From: Maribacter sp. ACAM166
GTDB lineage: Bacteria; Bacteroidota; Bacteroidia; Flavobacteriales; Flavobacteriaceae
DNA length: 64,000 nt
Direction: 5' to 3'
Assembly: GCF_005771495.1 (NCBI RefSeq)
Contig: NZ_VAUW01000012.1
Span: forward strand, 62,001-126,000
The stretch's first letter is position 1. Every line of letters starts with the position of its first letter. The notes beneath the pieces are model-generated. The model saw nothing but the letters and a program-made list of their open reading frames with translations. It made no database searches and was not told where the DNA came from. Made by a program: the position numbers and the translations under genes. This document shows positions 46,937-55,972 of this stretch, piece by piece.

Positions 46937-47440
46937 ACTAGAGCGTATCCAAAATCATTCTCGCATATAGGTATTACCGTACCGAAAATAGACAAAGCCG
47001 TAAAATTCTATTCTGAGGTAATGGGCTGGTACGTAATTATGTCTCCATCTAAAGTGAAAAAGGAAGCGGATACCGCAATTGGCCAAATGTGTATCGATGT
47101 CTTCGGTGACAATTGGGAAGAATTTGAAATTGCCCATATGTCCACATCGGATGGTATCGGAATAGAACTGTTCTCTTTTCCACATGGAGTAAAAGAGGCA
47201 CCTGAATTTAATCCATTTCGTACTGGACTCTTTCACTTTTGTGTGCAAGACCCGAATATTGAAGACCTTATTGAAAAAATCGTAGCCCATGGTGGGAAGC
47301 AGCGAATGCCCATTCGATCATATTATCCGAATGATAAACCTTATAAAATGTGTTATGTCGAAGACCCCTTCGGTATTGTGTTCGAAATATACACCCATAG
47401 CTACGAATTGACCTATTCATCTGGAGCCTATTCTAACTAA
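46937..47440 (+). CDS. VOC-family (glyoxalase/dioxygenase-like) protein, start codon apparently lost
   Basis: The open frame runs from codon ACT at 46937. The first ATG in frame is 47021, but upstream codons encode a clear VOC opening, SFSHIGITVPKIDKAVKFYSE, with the metal-binding His. So the natural start is upstream. Just before the frame stands ATAG (46933-46936); removing the A at 46935 would restore ATG in frame with ACT AGA GCG. The rest is intact, including GLFHFCVQDP and EDPFGIVFEIYTHSYE. Translation from 47021 would lose the first beta strand and a metal ligand. It is either a recent start-codon mutation or a sequencing error. Confidence 0.75.
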   Translation, partial: TRAYPKSFSHIGITVPKIDKAVKFYSEVMGWYVIMSPSKVKKEADTAIGQMCIDVFGDNWEEFEIAHMSTSDGIGIELFSFPHGVKEAPEFNPFRTGLFHFCVQDPNIEDLIEKIVAHGGKQRMPIRSYYPNDKPYKMCYVEDPFGIVFEIYTHSYELTYSSGAYSN

Positions 47441-47474
47441 AAATTACTGGCATTATAAAATTAGGCGATTGGTT

Positions 47475-47506
47475 TTTGATAGTAAATCAATTGCCTTACT
47501 ATCAAA
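47475..47506. repeat. inverted repeat between convergent genes
   Basis: TTTGATAGTAA (47475-47485) and its exact complement (47496-47506) flank a ten-base loop. No T run follows on either strand, so it is not a normal terminator, although it lies between convergent genes. Its function is unknown. Confidence 0.45.
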
Positions 47507-47593
47507 TATGGTTAGAGTAAGCTATTGACTATCAATTAATTTTGTTGCGTTGAGTTAATCTGGTTTTATTTTTTCTAAATTTAGAATCTCTTT

Positions 47594-48352
47594 TCACCAC
47601 CATACCACAAAGAATTTTTCATACTCCGTATCGTTTTTTCTCATCCAAACCATCGGTGAACTTTGATTAAAATGACGCAATTCAATTTCAGGTAGTATTG
47701 TATTATAAGAAGTCCATTCTATAGTTTTATATGGTTGTATAACCCATTGACTTTTAGGGGGAATATAGAATTGGTAAGATGAAAAAGAATCGCTGTGTAA
47801 GTCCGCCAGTCGTAACCAATACCCTACAATGCAATTCGGGTTCAACGGATGTATAGTACTAGTCTGGCTCCCATATGGCTCAAATAGTTGCGCTTTATAA
47901 CAGGTTTGATGAACGATTTTAGAGGAATCTATACCTATATCGACAAGTGCTTTAGAACCAACTTTTGAATGGAGTAAGGTAAATTGTTTATCTCTTATTT
48001 TGACCATTTTGGTAAAGAACGTATCCCGTTTGTTAGGACCAATAAGTTGGTGAATGGGTTCTTGGATATCGGGATTTATAATGTAAAATTTATAGGTCAG
48101 TTCTACATGTACGATTTGTTCGGTAGCTTTTTCCCTAAGTATAAAATCAATTTCTCCTAAGGTCTGTTTTCCTTCCCGTATGGGTAAATTATGAACTAGC
48201 ACCTCATAGTGTTGACAATAGTCTAACAACTGTTTACAGACATATTCCATTTGGTGTCCCAAGCGAATATGTTGTGGTACAGGAGCAGGGGAGAAGTTCG
48301 TCAAATCCACCTCTGGAAACTCAAATTGCTGTATGCCAAGCTGAGAATTCAT
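47594..48352 (-). CDS. DUF1853 family protein
   Basis: 252 residues from ATG 48352. Core motifs are HIRLGHQMEYVCKQLL, LGEIDFI and HVELTYKFYI, a pattern that recalls PD-(D/E)xK nuclease-like folds (Asp, Glu, Lys), though activity is unproven. The frame continues upstream without a stop and encodes DFLTTPPIW, which resembles the expected N-terminus of the family. No ATG, GTG or TTG is available there, so the start is uncertain. It is divergent from the VWA gene. Confidence 0.78.
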   Translation of the reverse strand: MNSQLGIQQFEFPEVDLTNFSPAPVPQHIRLGHQMEYVCKQLLDYCQHYEVLVHNLPIREGKQTLGEIDFILREKATEQIVHVELTYKFYIINPDIQEPIHQLIGPNKRDTFFTKMVKIRDKQFTLLHSKVGSKALVDIGIDSSKIVHQTCYKAQLFEPYGSQTSTIHPLNPNCIVGYWLRLADLHSDSFSSYQFYIPPKSQWVIQPYKTIEWTSYNTILPEIELRHFNQSSPMVWMRKNDTEYEKFFVVWW

Positions 48353-48388
48353 CCAAATAGGCGGAGTAGTAAGAAAGTCATTGAATTG

Positions 48389-48440
48389 GATTTTGGTTAT
48401 TGGTTGTTCGTTGATAGTTAGTTGATTTTAGTTGTTGGAT
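48389..48440. repeat. TTG-rich stretch, complement of the CAACTATCAAC motif
   Basis: The sequence reads GGTTATTGGTTGTTCG, GTTGATAGTTAGTTG and GTTGTTGG. Its complement contains ACAACTA and CAACTATCAAC-like words also seen at 36917-36936 and 49872-49892. It is possibly a degenerate simple repeat scattered in gaps. Confidence 0.35.
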
Positions 48441-48497
48441 AAGAGTTTAAATCAGAGTTATTTCGTCTCAGCTCTATCTCCTTTAGCATTTGATACG

Positions 48498-48521
48498 GTA
48501 ACTGAGCGTAGCCGAAGTTAC
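48498..48521. repeat. short copy of the degenerate palindromic repeat
   Basis: GTAACT (48498-48503) and AGTTAC (48516-48521) enclose GAGCGTAGCCGA. On the minus strand it reads TTCGGCTACGCTCAG, close to TTCGACT(N)2GCGCAG of copy A. It lies in the gap upstream of the VWA gene. Confidence 0.5.
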
Positions 48522-48621
48522 TTTATATTTCACAATTGAATAGAACTAGCATACTTAAACAACAACGTTAACATTTCCCAAATACGACGGGCATCCAATT
48601 GAAATGTGTTAATTTTATAGT

Positions 48622-49773
48622 ATGGCTATGAATGTAAGAAAAGGATATCGATTTCAGAATTATGAAGCTCCCGAACAATCAATTTTTGATAGACTTTTTG
48701 ATGTTTTTCAAGAGCTAATTACGCATACTTCGGGTGATTTTGATGAAGCTATCGATTGGTTACGGGAATTGGATAAGGAATATGAACTGACTACAGAAGA
48801 GTACACGATTGAAAGTTTTATAGAGGAATTAAAGTCAAAAGGATATATACGAGAAGAGTTTGAAGATGGAGAAGGCGATGGAGAAAAGGGAGAGAATGAA
48901 GACGGGGGCGGAACCATTTCTATTACCGCTAAAATGGAACGTATTATTAGACAGCATGCGCTAGACCAAATTTTTGGGAAGTTAAAACGAAGTGGGGCAG
49001 GAAACCATAAAACTGGTAAATCTGGTCAAGGGGATGAGCATACAGGTGATTTTCGAGAATACCGCTATGGTGACGGCTTGGAGCATATTTCCATGACCGA
49101 GAGTCTCAAAAATGCCCAAATTAACCATGGAATAGGTAGTTTTCAATTGAGTGAGGAAGATTTAGTCGTAGAGGACACCCAATACAAAGCACAGATGAGC
49201 ACTGTGTTAATGATCGACATTAGCCATAGTATGATTCTTTATGGTGAAGACCGTATCACCCCTGCTAAAAAAGTGGCCATGGCCTTAGCAGAACTCATTA
49301 CCACTAGATACCCAAAGGACACGCTTGATATTTTAGTCTTTGGAAACGATGCTTGGCCAATTCCTATAAAGGATTTACCTTATTTAAAAGTCGGACCCTA
49401 TCATACCAACACTGTTGCTGGTTTGCAATTGGCAATGGATATGCTACGAAGAAAACGGAATACCAATAAGCAGATTTTTATGATCACCGATGGGAAACCA
49501 AGTTGCTTACGTATGCCTGACGGTACGTATTATAAGAATAGTGTGGGTCTTGATGATTTTATTGTAGAAAAATGTTACAATAAAGCACGAGAGGCTCGTA
49601 AACTACATATACCTATTACTACGTTTATGATAGCACAAGATCCGTATTTAATGCAGTTTATCCGTCATTTTACAGAAGCGAATAAAGGCAAGGCTTTCTT
49701 CACAGGTCTTAAAGGATTAGGAGAAATGATATTTGAGGATTATGAAGCGAATAGAAAGAAGAGGTTAAAATAG
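48622..49773 (+). CDS. VWA-domain protein of a MoxR/VWA pair
   Basis: 383 residues. An N-terminal helical region (about 1-75) and an acidic Gly/Glu-rich linker (about 80-97) precede a von Willebrand A domain (about 190-370) whose metal site is intact: MIDISHSMI gives the DxSxS motif. There is no signal peptide or membrane segment. VWA proteins beside MoxR-type ATPases act as substrate adaptors in chaperone or metal-insertion systems. The partner ATPase follows 127 bases downstream. Confidence 0.9.
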   Translation: MAMNVRKGYRFQNYEAPEQSIFDRLFDVFQELITHTSGDFDEAIDWLRELDKEYELTTEEYTIESFIEELKSKGYIREEFEDGEGDGEKGENEDGGGTISITAKMERIIRQHALDQIFGKLKRSGAGNHKTGKSGQGDEHTGDFREYRYGDGLEHISMTESLKNAQINHGIGSFQLSEEDLVVEDTQYKAQMSTVLMIDISHSMILYGEDRITPAKKVAMALAELITTRYPKDTLDILVFGNDAWPIPIKDLPYLKVGPYHTNTVAGLQLAMDMLRRKRNTNKQIFMITDGKPSCLRMPDGTYYKNSVGLDDFIVEKCYNKAREARKLHIPITTFMIAQDPYLMQFIRHFTEANKGKAFFTGLKGLGEMIFEDYEANRKKRLK

Positions 49774-49900
49774 GTGCAGCAGCGATCACTTATCATATTC
49801 TTACTCTATTGGAGATTTAATAAAGCAGAAATCGGAATTTAAAATAAAATAATTTTTGGTTGTCTAGAAATGCTACCAACCAACAACTATCAACAAAAAA

Positions 49901-51364
49901 ATGAATCATACAGAAATACATACATTAGGGCAATTAGTAAAGGCCGGATATCAAACCAAAAAAATAAAGGATGAACTACGTGATAACCTTCGACAAAATA
50001 TAATATCGGGGAAGGATAGTTTCGAGGGTGTTTGGGGTTATGAAGATTCCGTAATTCCAGAGTTGGAACGTGCCATTCTTTCCCGCCATAATATCAACTT
50101 TTTAGGATTACGTGGACAGGCTAAAACACGATTGGCCAGATTAATGGTCAACCTGTTGGATGAATGGATTCCAATAGTAGCAGGTTCTGAAATTAATGAC
50201 GACCCGCTACTACCAATGTCACGTTATGCTCTTGAACTTGTTGCTGAAAAAGGTGATGATACTCCAATTTCTTGGTTGCACCGTGAAGATCGCTTTTATG
50301 AAAAACTAGCTACACCAGATGTAACTGTTGCCGATTTGATTGGAGACGTTGACCCAATTAAAGCGGCGAACTTAAAACTATCGTATGCAGATGACCGGGT
50401 GATTCATTTTGGAATGATACCTCGTGCTAACCGTTGTATTTTCGTCATCAATGAATTGCCAGATTTACAGGCGCGAATTCAAGTATCGTTGTTTAATATT
50501 TTACAGGAAGGTGATATCCAAATACGTGGCTTTAAACTGCGATTACCACTAGACCTTCAATTTATTTTTACCGCCAACCCTGAAGATTACACGAATAGAG
50601 GGAGTATTGTTACACCCTTAAAAGATAGGATTGGATCACAGATACTTACCCATTATCCTGAGGATATTGAAACAGCACGTAAGATTACAGAACAAGAATC
50701 TAAATTAGATGCTAGACAATTAGAAAGTATATATGTACCCGATTTAGCAAAAGATTTATTAGAGCAAGTTAGTTTTGAGGCCCGCGAGAGCGAGTATGTA
50801 GATGCTAAAAGTGGGGTGAGCGCACGTACCAGTATTACCGCTTTTGAAAACCTGTTAAGTACTGCAGAGCGCAGAACTTTATTGAATGGTGCAGATAGTA
50901 CTATAGTACGTTTAAGCGATTTTACTGGAATTATTCCTGCAATAACAGGTAAGATAGAATTGGTTTATGAAGGAGAACAGGAAGGGGCAGATGGTGTTGC
51001 TGAAATTTTGATAGATGATGCAGTGAAGTCATTGTTTCCAAATTACTTTCCAAAAATCAAGAAGTTAGAACGTAAAGATGAAGAAACCGTTTATGACGAG
51101 TTATTGCATTGGTTCTTTCAAAGTGAAGGATTTGAAATCTTAGATGATTTCACAGATGAGGAATATAAACGTGCTTTAGACAGTATACCTGCTTTAAATC
51201 AATTAATTAAAGACCATCAGCCGGAGTATCCAGAAAAAGATATCTATTTTTTAAAGGAACTGTTATTATGGGGTTTGGTATCCTACAAAAAACTAAATAA
51301 GCAAAGATTCACGGATGGATATGAATTTAAAGATTTGTATAGCAGTTTTTTAAATGGAATTTAA
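49901..51364 (+). CDS. MoxR/magnesium-chelatase-like AAA+ ATPase
   Basis: 487 residues. Walker A is GLRGQAKTRLAR, with Ala in place of the third Gly as in MoxR/RavA proteins. Walker B is CIFVINELPDL. Sensor and arginine-finger regions follow (LQFIFTANPEDYTNRGSIVTPLKDR), with a C-terminal lid. It probably forms a hexamer that works with the VWA protein encoded upstream. The client is unknown. It ends in a strong bidirectional terminator. Confidence 0.9.
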   Translation: MNHTEIHTLGQLVKAGYQTKKIKDELRDNLRQNIISGKDSFEGVWGYEDSVIPELERAILSRHNINFLGLRGQAKTRLARLMVNLLDEWIPIVAGSEINDDPLLPMSRYALELVAEKGDDTPISWLHREDRFYEKLATPDVTVADLIGDVDPIKAANLKLSYADDRVIHFGMIPRANRCIFVINELPDLQARIQVSLFNILQEGDIQIRGFKLRLPLDLQFIFTANPEDYTNRGSIVTPLKDRIGSQILTHYPEDIETARKITEQESKLDARQLESIYVPDLAKDLLEQVSFEARESEYVDAKSGVSARTSITAFENLLSTAERRTLLNGADSTIVRLSDFTGIIPAITGKIELVYEGEQEGADGVAEILIDDAVKSLFPNYFPKIKKLERKDEETVYDELLHWFFQSEGFEILDDFTDEEYKRALDSIPALNQLIKDHQPEYPEKDIYFLKELLLWGLVSYKKLNKQRFTDGYEFKDLYSSFLNGI

Positions 51365-51380
51365 CACCTATGCAGTAAAA

Positions 51381-51420
51381 TAGAAAAGCCCTTTCATAAT
51401 GAAAGGGCTTTTCTATTTAT
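51381..51420. terminator. bidirectional terminator
   Basis: TAGAAAAGCCCTTTCA (51381-51396) pairs exactly with 51400-51415 across a three-base loop. AT-rich flanks lie on both sides. It lies between the convergent ATPase gene and the membrane protein gene at 51433. Confidence 0.9.
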
Positions 51421-51432
51421 AGGCCTTAGACT

Positions 51433-51915
51433 TTATTTCCAATGATCAACATGCTGATTCATATCATCGAAAAGATACGTGCCTACAATTTGCTTCCTAT
51501 AACTTACGGCTAAAAAAGTTAGTATTAAAAGTACAGCATATAACACTAATATGAAATATCCCAACGGTAAAAAAGTACTGGGTATAAGGTGATTATCAAA
51601 ATCGTTATAGCTTTTTAATATGATAAGTGTATCCACTAATTTATATACATAAACAAAAGATATAAAGTACAATATATATTCAAGGGTACGCATTGGTGGG
51701 TCGCTCAATTCATCTTCCTTTATCTTAAACCATAACACATAGAGAAAAACAAAATGTACTATCGATAATAGTGGGAATATGTAATTTTCTATTTTAAAAA
51801 AGTAAAATTTGTTAGTGTATAAGCCGTAAAAGCTCAAAATATTTAAAAGTATTAATACACTTAAAGAAATAATTAAGGTGTATTTCCATGTCAATAATCC
51901 TTTTATAAAACTCAT
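51433..51915 (-). CDS. small integral membrane protein
   Basis: 160 residues with four predicted membrane segments at about 11-31, 41-62, 82-104 and 119-142. The loop EDELSDPPMRTLEYIL is between the second and third. The C-terminus YLFDDMNQHVDHWK is hydrophilic. I do not recognise the family. Confidence 0.72.
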   Translation of the reverse strand: MSFIKGLLTWKYTLIISLSVLILLNILSFYGLYTNKFYFFKIENYIFPLLSIVHFVFLYVLWFKIKEDELSDPPMRTLEYILYFISFVYVYKLVDTLIILKSYNDFDNHLIPSTFLPLGYFILVLYAVLLILTFLAVSYRKQIVGTYLFDDMNQHVDHWK

Positions 51916-52040
51916 ATAAAGAAGGTTTTACGCCTTGGGAAACAATTAACCCAAGTATTAGAACGATTATGTTTTTCCTTTATTTTAAACAATACGATGA
52001 ACTGTAGGGAAATAATGATAAAAAACTTAAACAGCGTTCT

Positions 52041-52475
52041 TTACTTCAACCAACCATTTGATATAGAGTATTTTGCGTACCACATCAACAAGAATCCTAT
52101 TATTATTACGGCGATTGGTAATAAAAGATCCACAAGTCCTAAATCTAGTACTGCATCACTTAAGAAAAATATATAAAACTGTTGTCCTAAAATTCCTATT
52201 AATGAAAGAATGAAAAAGAATTCCGTTATTCTTTTTCTGATCAATAGAGCTATTGCACCCAAAGTTCCAGCAAATACAGCTAATGCATAAGCTATACTAC
52301 CCCAAAAGGATCTAGTTTCATAAAAGTTCCGATTCGTTTCACTCAATACTTCCAATTGTGAGGGATCTAATAGCAATTCACTTATGAAAGCCATTACGCC
52401 GACTAAATTCCATAAAAGAGCCAATATGGCTATTATCAAAAACCATATTGAGGGGCTAGTTTTTAAATTGCTCAT
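52041..52475 (-). CDS. four-helix membrane protein of unknown function
   Basis: 144 residues with four membrane segments at about 10-30, 58-78, 84-104 and 112-133. The pattern IWFLIIAILALLWNLVGVMAF, AVFAGTLGAIALLIRKR and a final WYAKYSISNGWLK belongs to a widespread small family sometimes labelled as sugar transporter without evidence. No function is assigned. Confidence 0.78.
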   Translation of the reverse strand: MSNLKTSPSIWFLIIAILALLWNLVGVMAFISELLLDPSQLEVLSETNRNFYETRSFWGSIAYALAVFAGTLGAIALLIRKRITEFFFILSLIGILGQQFYIFFLSDAVLDLGLVDLLLPIAVIIIGFLLMWYAKYSISNGWLK

Positions 52476-52557
52476 AATATTGGTTGTTTTTGTTTGTTCT
52501 AAAATACAAAAAAATGATACTTTTTTTTACTTTCACTAAGAAAGGGCAACAATAGAA

Positions 52558-52565
52558 TACATTTG
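52558..52565 (+). promoter_or_regulatory. -7 promoter element of the TruA-like gene
   Basis: TACATTTG matches TAnnTTTG exactly and lies 22 bases before ATG 52588. Confidence 0.6.
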
Positions 52566-52587
52566 CGAAATAATAGACAATTCTAAA

Positions 52588-53373
52588 ATGAGTCATTTTC
52601 ACAATTATTATTTAATCCGTTTAGAGTATTTAGGCTTTAGATATAGTGGGTGGCAAATACAACCCAAGCAGCGTACTATAGCCGGTATGTTAGACAAAAC
52701 CTTTACGTTTTTATATTCAAGTAAGAAATTTAAAATATTGGGAGCAGGTAGAACTGATGCTAAAGTATCAGCACTAGACGCCGCTTTTGAACTTTTTCTT
52801 GAAGAACCATTAGAAGAGTTAGATACTTTTCTAATCGATTTTAATAAAAACCTGCCTGCAGATATTCGATTACGCTCTATTGAGGCGGTAAACTCAGACT
52901 TCAATATCATTAAGGATAGTAAAAGCAAAGAATATCATTATTTTTTTTCCTTCGGAAAAAAAAATCACCCCTTTAGCGCACCGTTCATAACCAATTATAT
53001 CGACCAACTTAATTTGGAAATGATGAAGGAAGGAGCAGCATTATTTCAGGGTACTCATGATTTTTCGGTTTTTACAGCAGCACTAAAGCCGAATGCCAAA
53101 AGAATTCGAAGTATAGAATCTTGCTGTATTGAGAAGAACAGCCTATTGAAAGCTAATTTTTTTCCTGAAGAAAGCTATGTATTAAAAATTTATGGTGAAG
53201 GGTTTATGCGGTATCAAATACGTATGATTATGGGAGCTTTGGTGCAAATCGGTAAAAATGAACTTTCTCTTGAACAAATCATGGATTCATTGAAACCAGG
53301 TAGTGATATGAAACTTACAACTATTGCTCCTGGATCTGGTCTTTTATTAAACCAAGTTAATTTCAATGGTTAG
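52588..53373 (+). CDS. TruA-family pseudouridine synthase, divergent
   Basis: 261 residues. The catalytic Asp57 is kept in GAGRTDAKVSALD, but the TruA consensus RTDAGVHA is changed to RTDAKVSA. Other landmarks fit: YLGFRYSGWQIQP near the start, SKEYHYFFSFG, GTHDFSVFT and GEGFMRYQIRMIMGALV. Canonical TruA modifies uridines 38-40 of tRNA. The loop changes suggest a paralogue with another target or a variant enzyme. It lies 38 bases ahead of corA. Confidence 0.85.
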   Translation: MSHFHNYYLIRLEYLGFRYSGWQIQPKQRTIAGMLDKTFTFLYSSKKFKILGAGRTDAKVSALDAAFELFLEEPLEELDTFLIDFNKNLPADIRLRSIEAVNSDFNIIKDSKSKEYHYFFSFGKKNHPFSAPFITNYIDQLNLEMMKEGAALFQGTHDFSVFTAALKPNAKRIRSIESCCIEKNSLLKANFFPEESYVLKIYGEGFMRYQIRMIMGALVQIGKNELSLEQIMDSLKPGSDMKLTTIAPGSGLLLNQVNFNG

Positions 53374-53411
53374 TCTGCAGTTTTAGTATATTTAATAAAA
53401 AATATTACTAC

Positions 53412-54506
53412 ATGGCGCTTGGTAAAAAGCTCGTATTTCCGAAAAGAAAAAAGAAGAAGTCTCGTGTGCAGAACAAAATGGGAAAAGCTCCGGGAACCAT
53501 TAGCTATATGGGCGATAAGGAACGTTCGGATAGTGTTATTTTTAGTACTTTTTATAATACGGATGGTTTTCAAACTAAGGAATTTAGGACTTTAGATGAA
53601 TTTTTAAAATCGGAACAAACAGGTCATATTTCTTGGGTAAATATAATTGGTATTTCTGATGAACCTTTTATCGAACGACTAGGTAAACACTATAACTTGA
53701 ACCCTTTGGTACTCGAAGATGTTGTGAATACTGAACAACGCCCAAAGATTGATGAATATGAGGATTATATTTTCGGTGTGTTTAAAATGCTCTATATATC
53801 AGAAGAAGATGAAATTGTAGGGGAACATGTAGCCCTTGTATTACTTGAGAATACAGTTTTAGTTTTTCAAGAAGTAAAAGAAGATGTTTTTAATGGATTA
53901 CGTGATCGTATTACCGGTAAAATGGGTCGTATTAGAAGCAGAGGTGCAGATTATTTGTTTTTTGCTTTGCTTGATGCTATTGTAGATAATTACTTTTTAG
54001 TCATTGAAAATTTAAATCATAGAATTGAAGTTTTAGAAGAAGATGTATATAATAATCCAGAACCAATTGTTGCTAAAAACATTCAGCAATTAAAAAAAGA
54101 AATATTAAAGATTAGACGGTGGATTTACCCAGTAAAGGAATTAATCAGTAGACTGATAGATTCTGAACATCCCCTAATAAAAAAGGATACAAAATTATTT
54201 TTACGAGATGTTCATGATCATACAGTAGAAATTAATGAGAGCTTGCAGATATACCGTGAAATGTCTATGAGTTTGATGGAAATGTACATGAGTAACATGA
54301 GCAATAAAATGAACGAAGTCATGAAGGTCTTAACCATAATGGCGTCTATATTTATCCCACTAACTTTTATTGCTGGTGTTTATGGAATGAATTTTGAGCA
54401 TATGCCAGAGTTACACTTCAGATATGGATACTATGTGGTTTGGGTAGTAATGATTATTCTATTTATAGGAATGATGTTATATTTCAAAAAGAAAAAGTGG
54501 TTATAA
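53412..54506 (+). CDS. corA: CorA-family magnesium/cobalt transporter
   Basis: 364 residues. A large cytoplasmic domain with long helices is followed by two C-terminal membrane helices (about 303-322 and 337-357), and the first ends in the signature YGMNFEHMPE. It forms pentameric divalent cation channels in the inner membrane. An Arg/Lys-rich start (KLVFPKRKKKKSR) is unusual but consistent with flavobacterial homologues. It may share the promoter of the TruA-like gene. Confidence 0.95.
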   Translation: MALGKKLVFPKRKKKKSRVQNKMGKAPGTISYMGDKERSDSVIFSTFYNTDGFQTKEFRTLDEFLKSEQTGHISWVNIIGISDEPFIERLGKHYNLNPLVLEDVVNTEQRPKIDEYEDYIFGVFKMLYISEEDEIVGEHVALVLLENTVLVFQEVKEDVFNGLRDRITGKMGRIRSRGADYLFFALLDAIVDNYFLVIENLNHRIEVLEEDVYNNPEPIVAKNIQQLKKEILKIRRWIYPVKELISRLIDSEHPLIKKDTKLFLRDVHDHTVEINESLQIYREMSMSLMEMYMSNMSNKMNEVMKVLTIMASIFIPLTFIAGVYGMNFEHMPELHFRYGYYVVWVVMIILFIGMMLYFKKKKWL

Positions 54507-54970
54507 TAGATGTGCCCCACATAAGATTTTGCAGAAATAACTTTTTAGTAAATCAATTAAATAATTTTTGATTTGAATAAGGTCTAGCATTGTGTTGTGT
54601 ATTTGTTTTAGACTTATAATATATTTAATAACAAGAAGTTACTGTAATCATATATATGAATACTTTAAGTTAAATAGTCATACGATATAGGGCGTCAAGT
54701 GTTCTGAAAAGGAATATTATTATTCTTTAAATTAAAAAAGGTGGGTCATAGAATCTTCACAATTTCAATAGCTTGTTTATTTTTAGCAACTAGAAATTTA
54801 ACCGCATAAAATATTTATCCGTAAGTCTTAAAAGCAAAAATTTCTAAAGCATATACAATTAATAGCAGGGTTAAATTGATCAGAGGTATAGTAGAAATTA
54901 GTGTGTAGAGGTTAAATTCGATGGAGAGAAATAAAAAAGACTAGGTGGAATTGACCAAGAAAGAATATTG

Positions 54971-55000
54971 GATTGTCTTGTAACAATTAGCAAGACAATC
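54971..55000. repeat. 10-bp perfect inverted repeat in the corA-cysM gap
   Basis: GATTGTCTTG (54971-54980) and CAAGACAATC (54991-55000) flank a ten-base loop. There is no T run on either side, so it is more likely a binding site or RNA stem than a terminator. Confidence 0.5.
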
Positions 55001-55037
55001 ATGCTTTAAATAAATAGGGAGTATACTTAGCAACAAG

Positions 55038-55065
55038 AAAAAGAGCCGGAATATGGCTCTTTTTT
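55038..55065. terminator. terminator after cysM
   Basis: AAAAAGAGCC (55038-55047) pairs with GGCTCTTTTT (55055-55064) over a seven-base loop. T runs lie on both strands. It is 23 bases past the cysM stop on the minus strand. Confidence 0.85.
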
Positions 55066-55087
55066 CAGTTCAATATGTTAACTGCTA

Positions 55088-55972
55088 TTATTCAAACAAG
55101 TCTGAAGACAAATAACGGTCCCCTCGGTCACAAACAATAGAAACAATTACGCCATGCTCTAATTCTGCTGCCAAACGCAAGGCAACAGTAGCAGCGCCAC
55201 CACTACTCATACCAGAAAAGATACCCTCTTCTTTAGCAAGTCTTTTAGCCATTGATTTAGCTTCTTTCTCACTAACTTCCATAATTAGATCAACCTTAGT
55301 GGCATCAAAAATTTTCGGTAAATATTCTTTAGGCCATTTTCTTATTCCAGGTATACTAGAATTATCGGTTGGTTGTACACCAACTATCTGCACCTCATTA
55401 TTCTTTTCTTTAAGGTAAGTTGAAGTACCCATAATTGTACCTGTAGTGCCCATAGAGGAAACAAAATGGGTTACGTTACCCTCTGTTTCATTCCAGATTT
55501 CTGGGCCCGTAGTTTTATAATGGGCTTTCCAGTTATCAGGGTTGCCAAATTGGTTCATTATTATATACCCTTCTTTCTCAACTTTGCTTTCTGCATAATC
55601 ACGAGCACCCTCTATGCCAACATCAGCAGGAGTAAGGGTGACTTTAGCACCATAGGCACGCATGGTTTGTACGCGTTCTTTGGTAGCATTTTCAGGCATG
55701 ACGAGTTCTATATCTAGACCGTAAATACCAGCTATCATAGCCAATGCGATTCCAGTATTACCACTGGTAGCCTCAATAAGTTTATCATTGGCATTAAAAT
55801 CACCACGTTCTAAACCGGTTTTAATCATATTAAATGCGGCTCGGTCCTTTACACTACCACCAGGGTTGTGACCTTCCATCTTAAAGTACAACGTAACATT
55901 AGGGTTTGTGTTAAGAACCCTAGATTTTACCAGTGGGGTATTACCGATTAAGGATAGTATTGAATTAGACAT
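55088..55972 (-). CDS. cysM: cysteine synthase B
   Basis: 294 residues, a PLP enzyme. The PLP lysine is in [10 protein letters not shown], with [15 protein letters not shown] and the phosphate loop TTGTIMG. The length and sequence fit the CysM branch of O-acetylserine sulfhydrylases. It makes cysteine from O-acetylserine and sulfide. It overlaps cysE by eight bases, so substrate supply and use are co-expressed. Confidence 0.94.
   Translation of the reverse strand: MSNSILSLIGNTPLVKSRVLNTNPNVTLYFKMEGHNPGGSVKDRAAFNMIKTGLERGDFNANDKLIEATSGNTGIALAMIAGIYGLDIELVMPENATKERVQTMRAYGAKVTLTPADVGIEGARDYAESKVEKEGYIIMNQFGNPDNWKAHYKTTGPEIWNETEGNVTHFVSSMGTTGTIMGTSTYLKEKNNEVQIVGVQPTDNSSIPGIRKWPKEYLPKIFDATKVDLIMEVSEKEAKSMAKRLAKEEGIFSGMSSGGAATVALRLAAELEHGVIVSIVCDRGDRYLSSDLFE

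Larger units (their letters stand above)
54507..55087. other. 581-base gap without a recognised gene
   Basis: No convincing reading frame was found on either strand; stops are frequent in all frames. Two structures stand out: an inverted repeat at 54971-55000 and the terminator at 55038-55065. The size leaves room for a small RNA, but I see no known RNA family. Confidence 0.45.
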
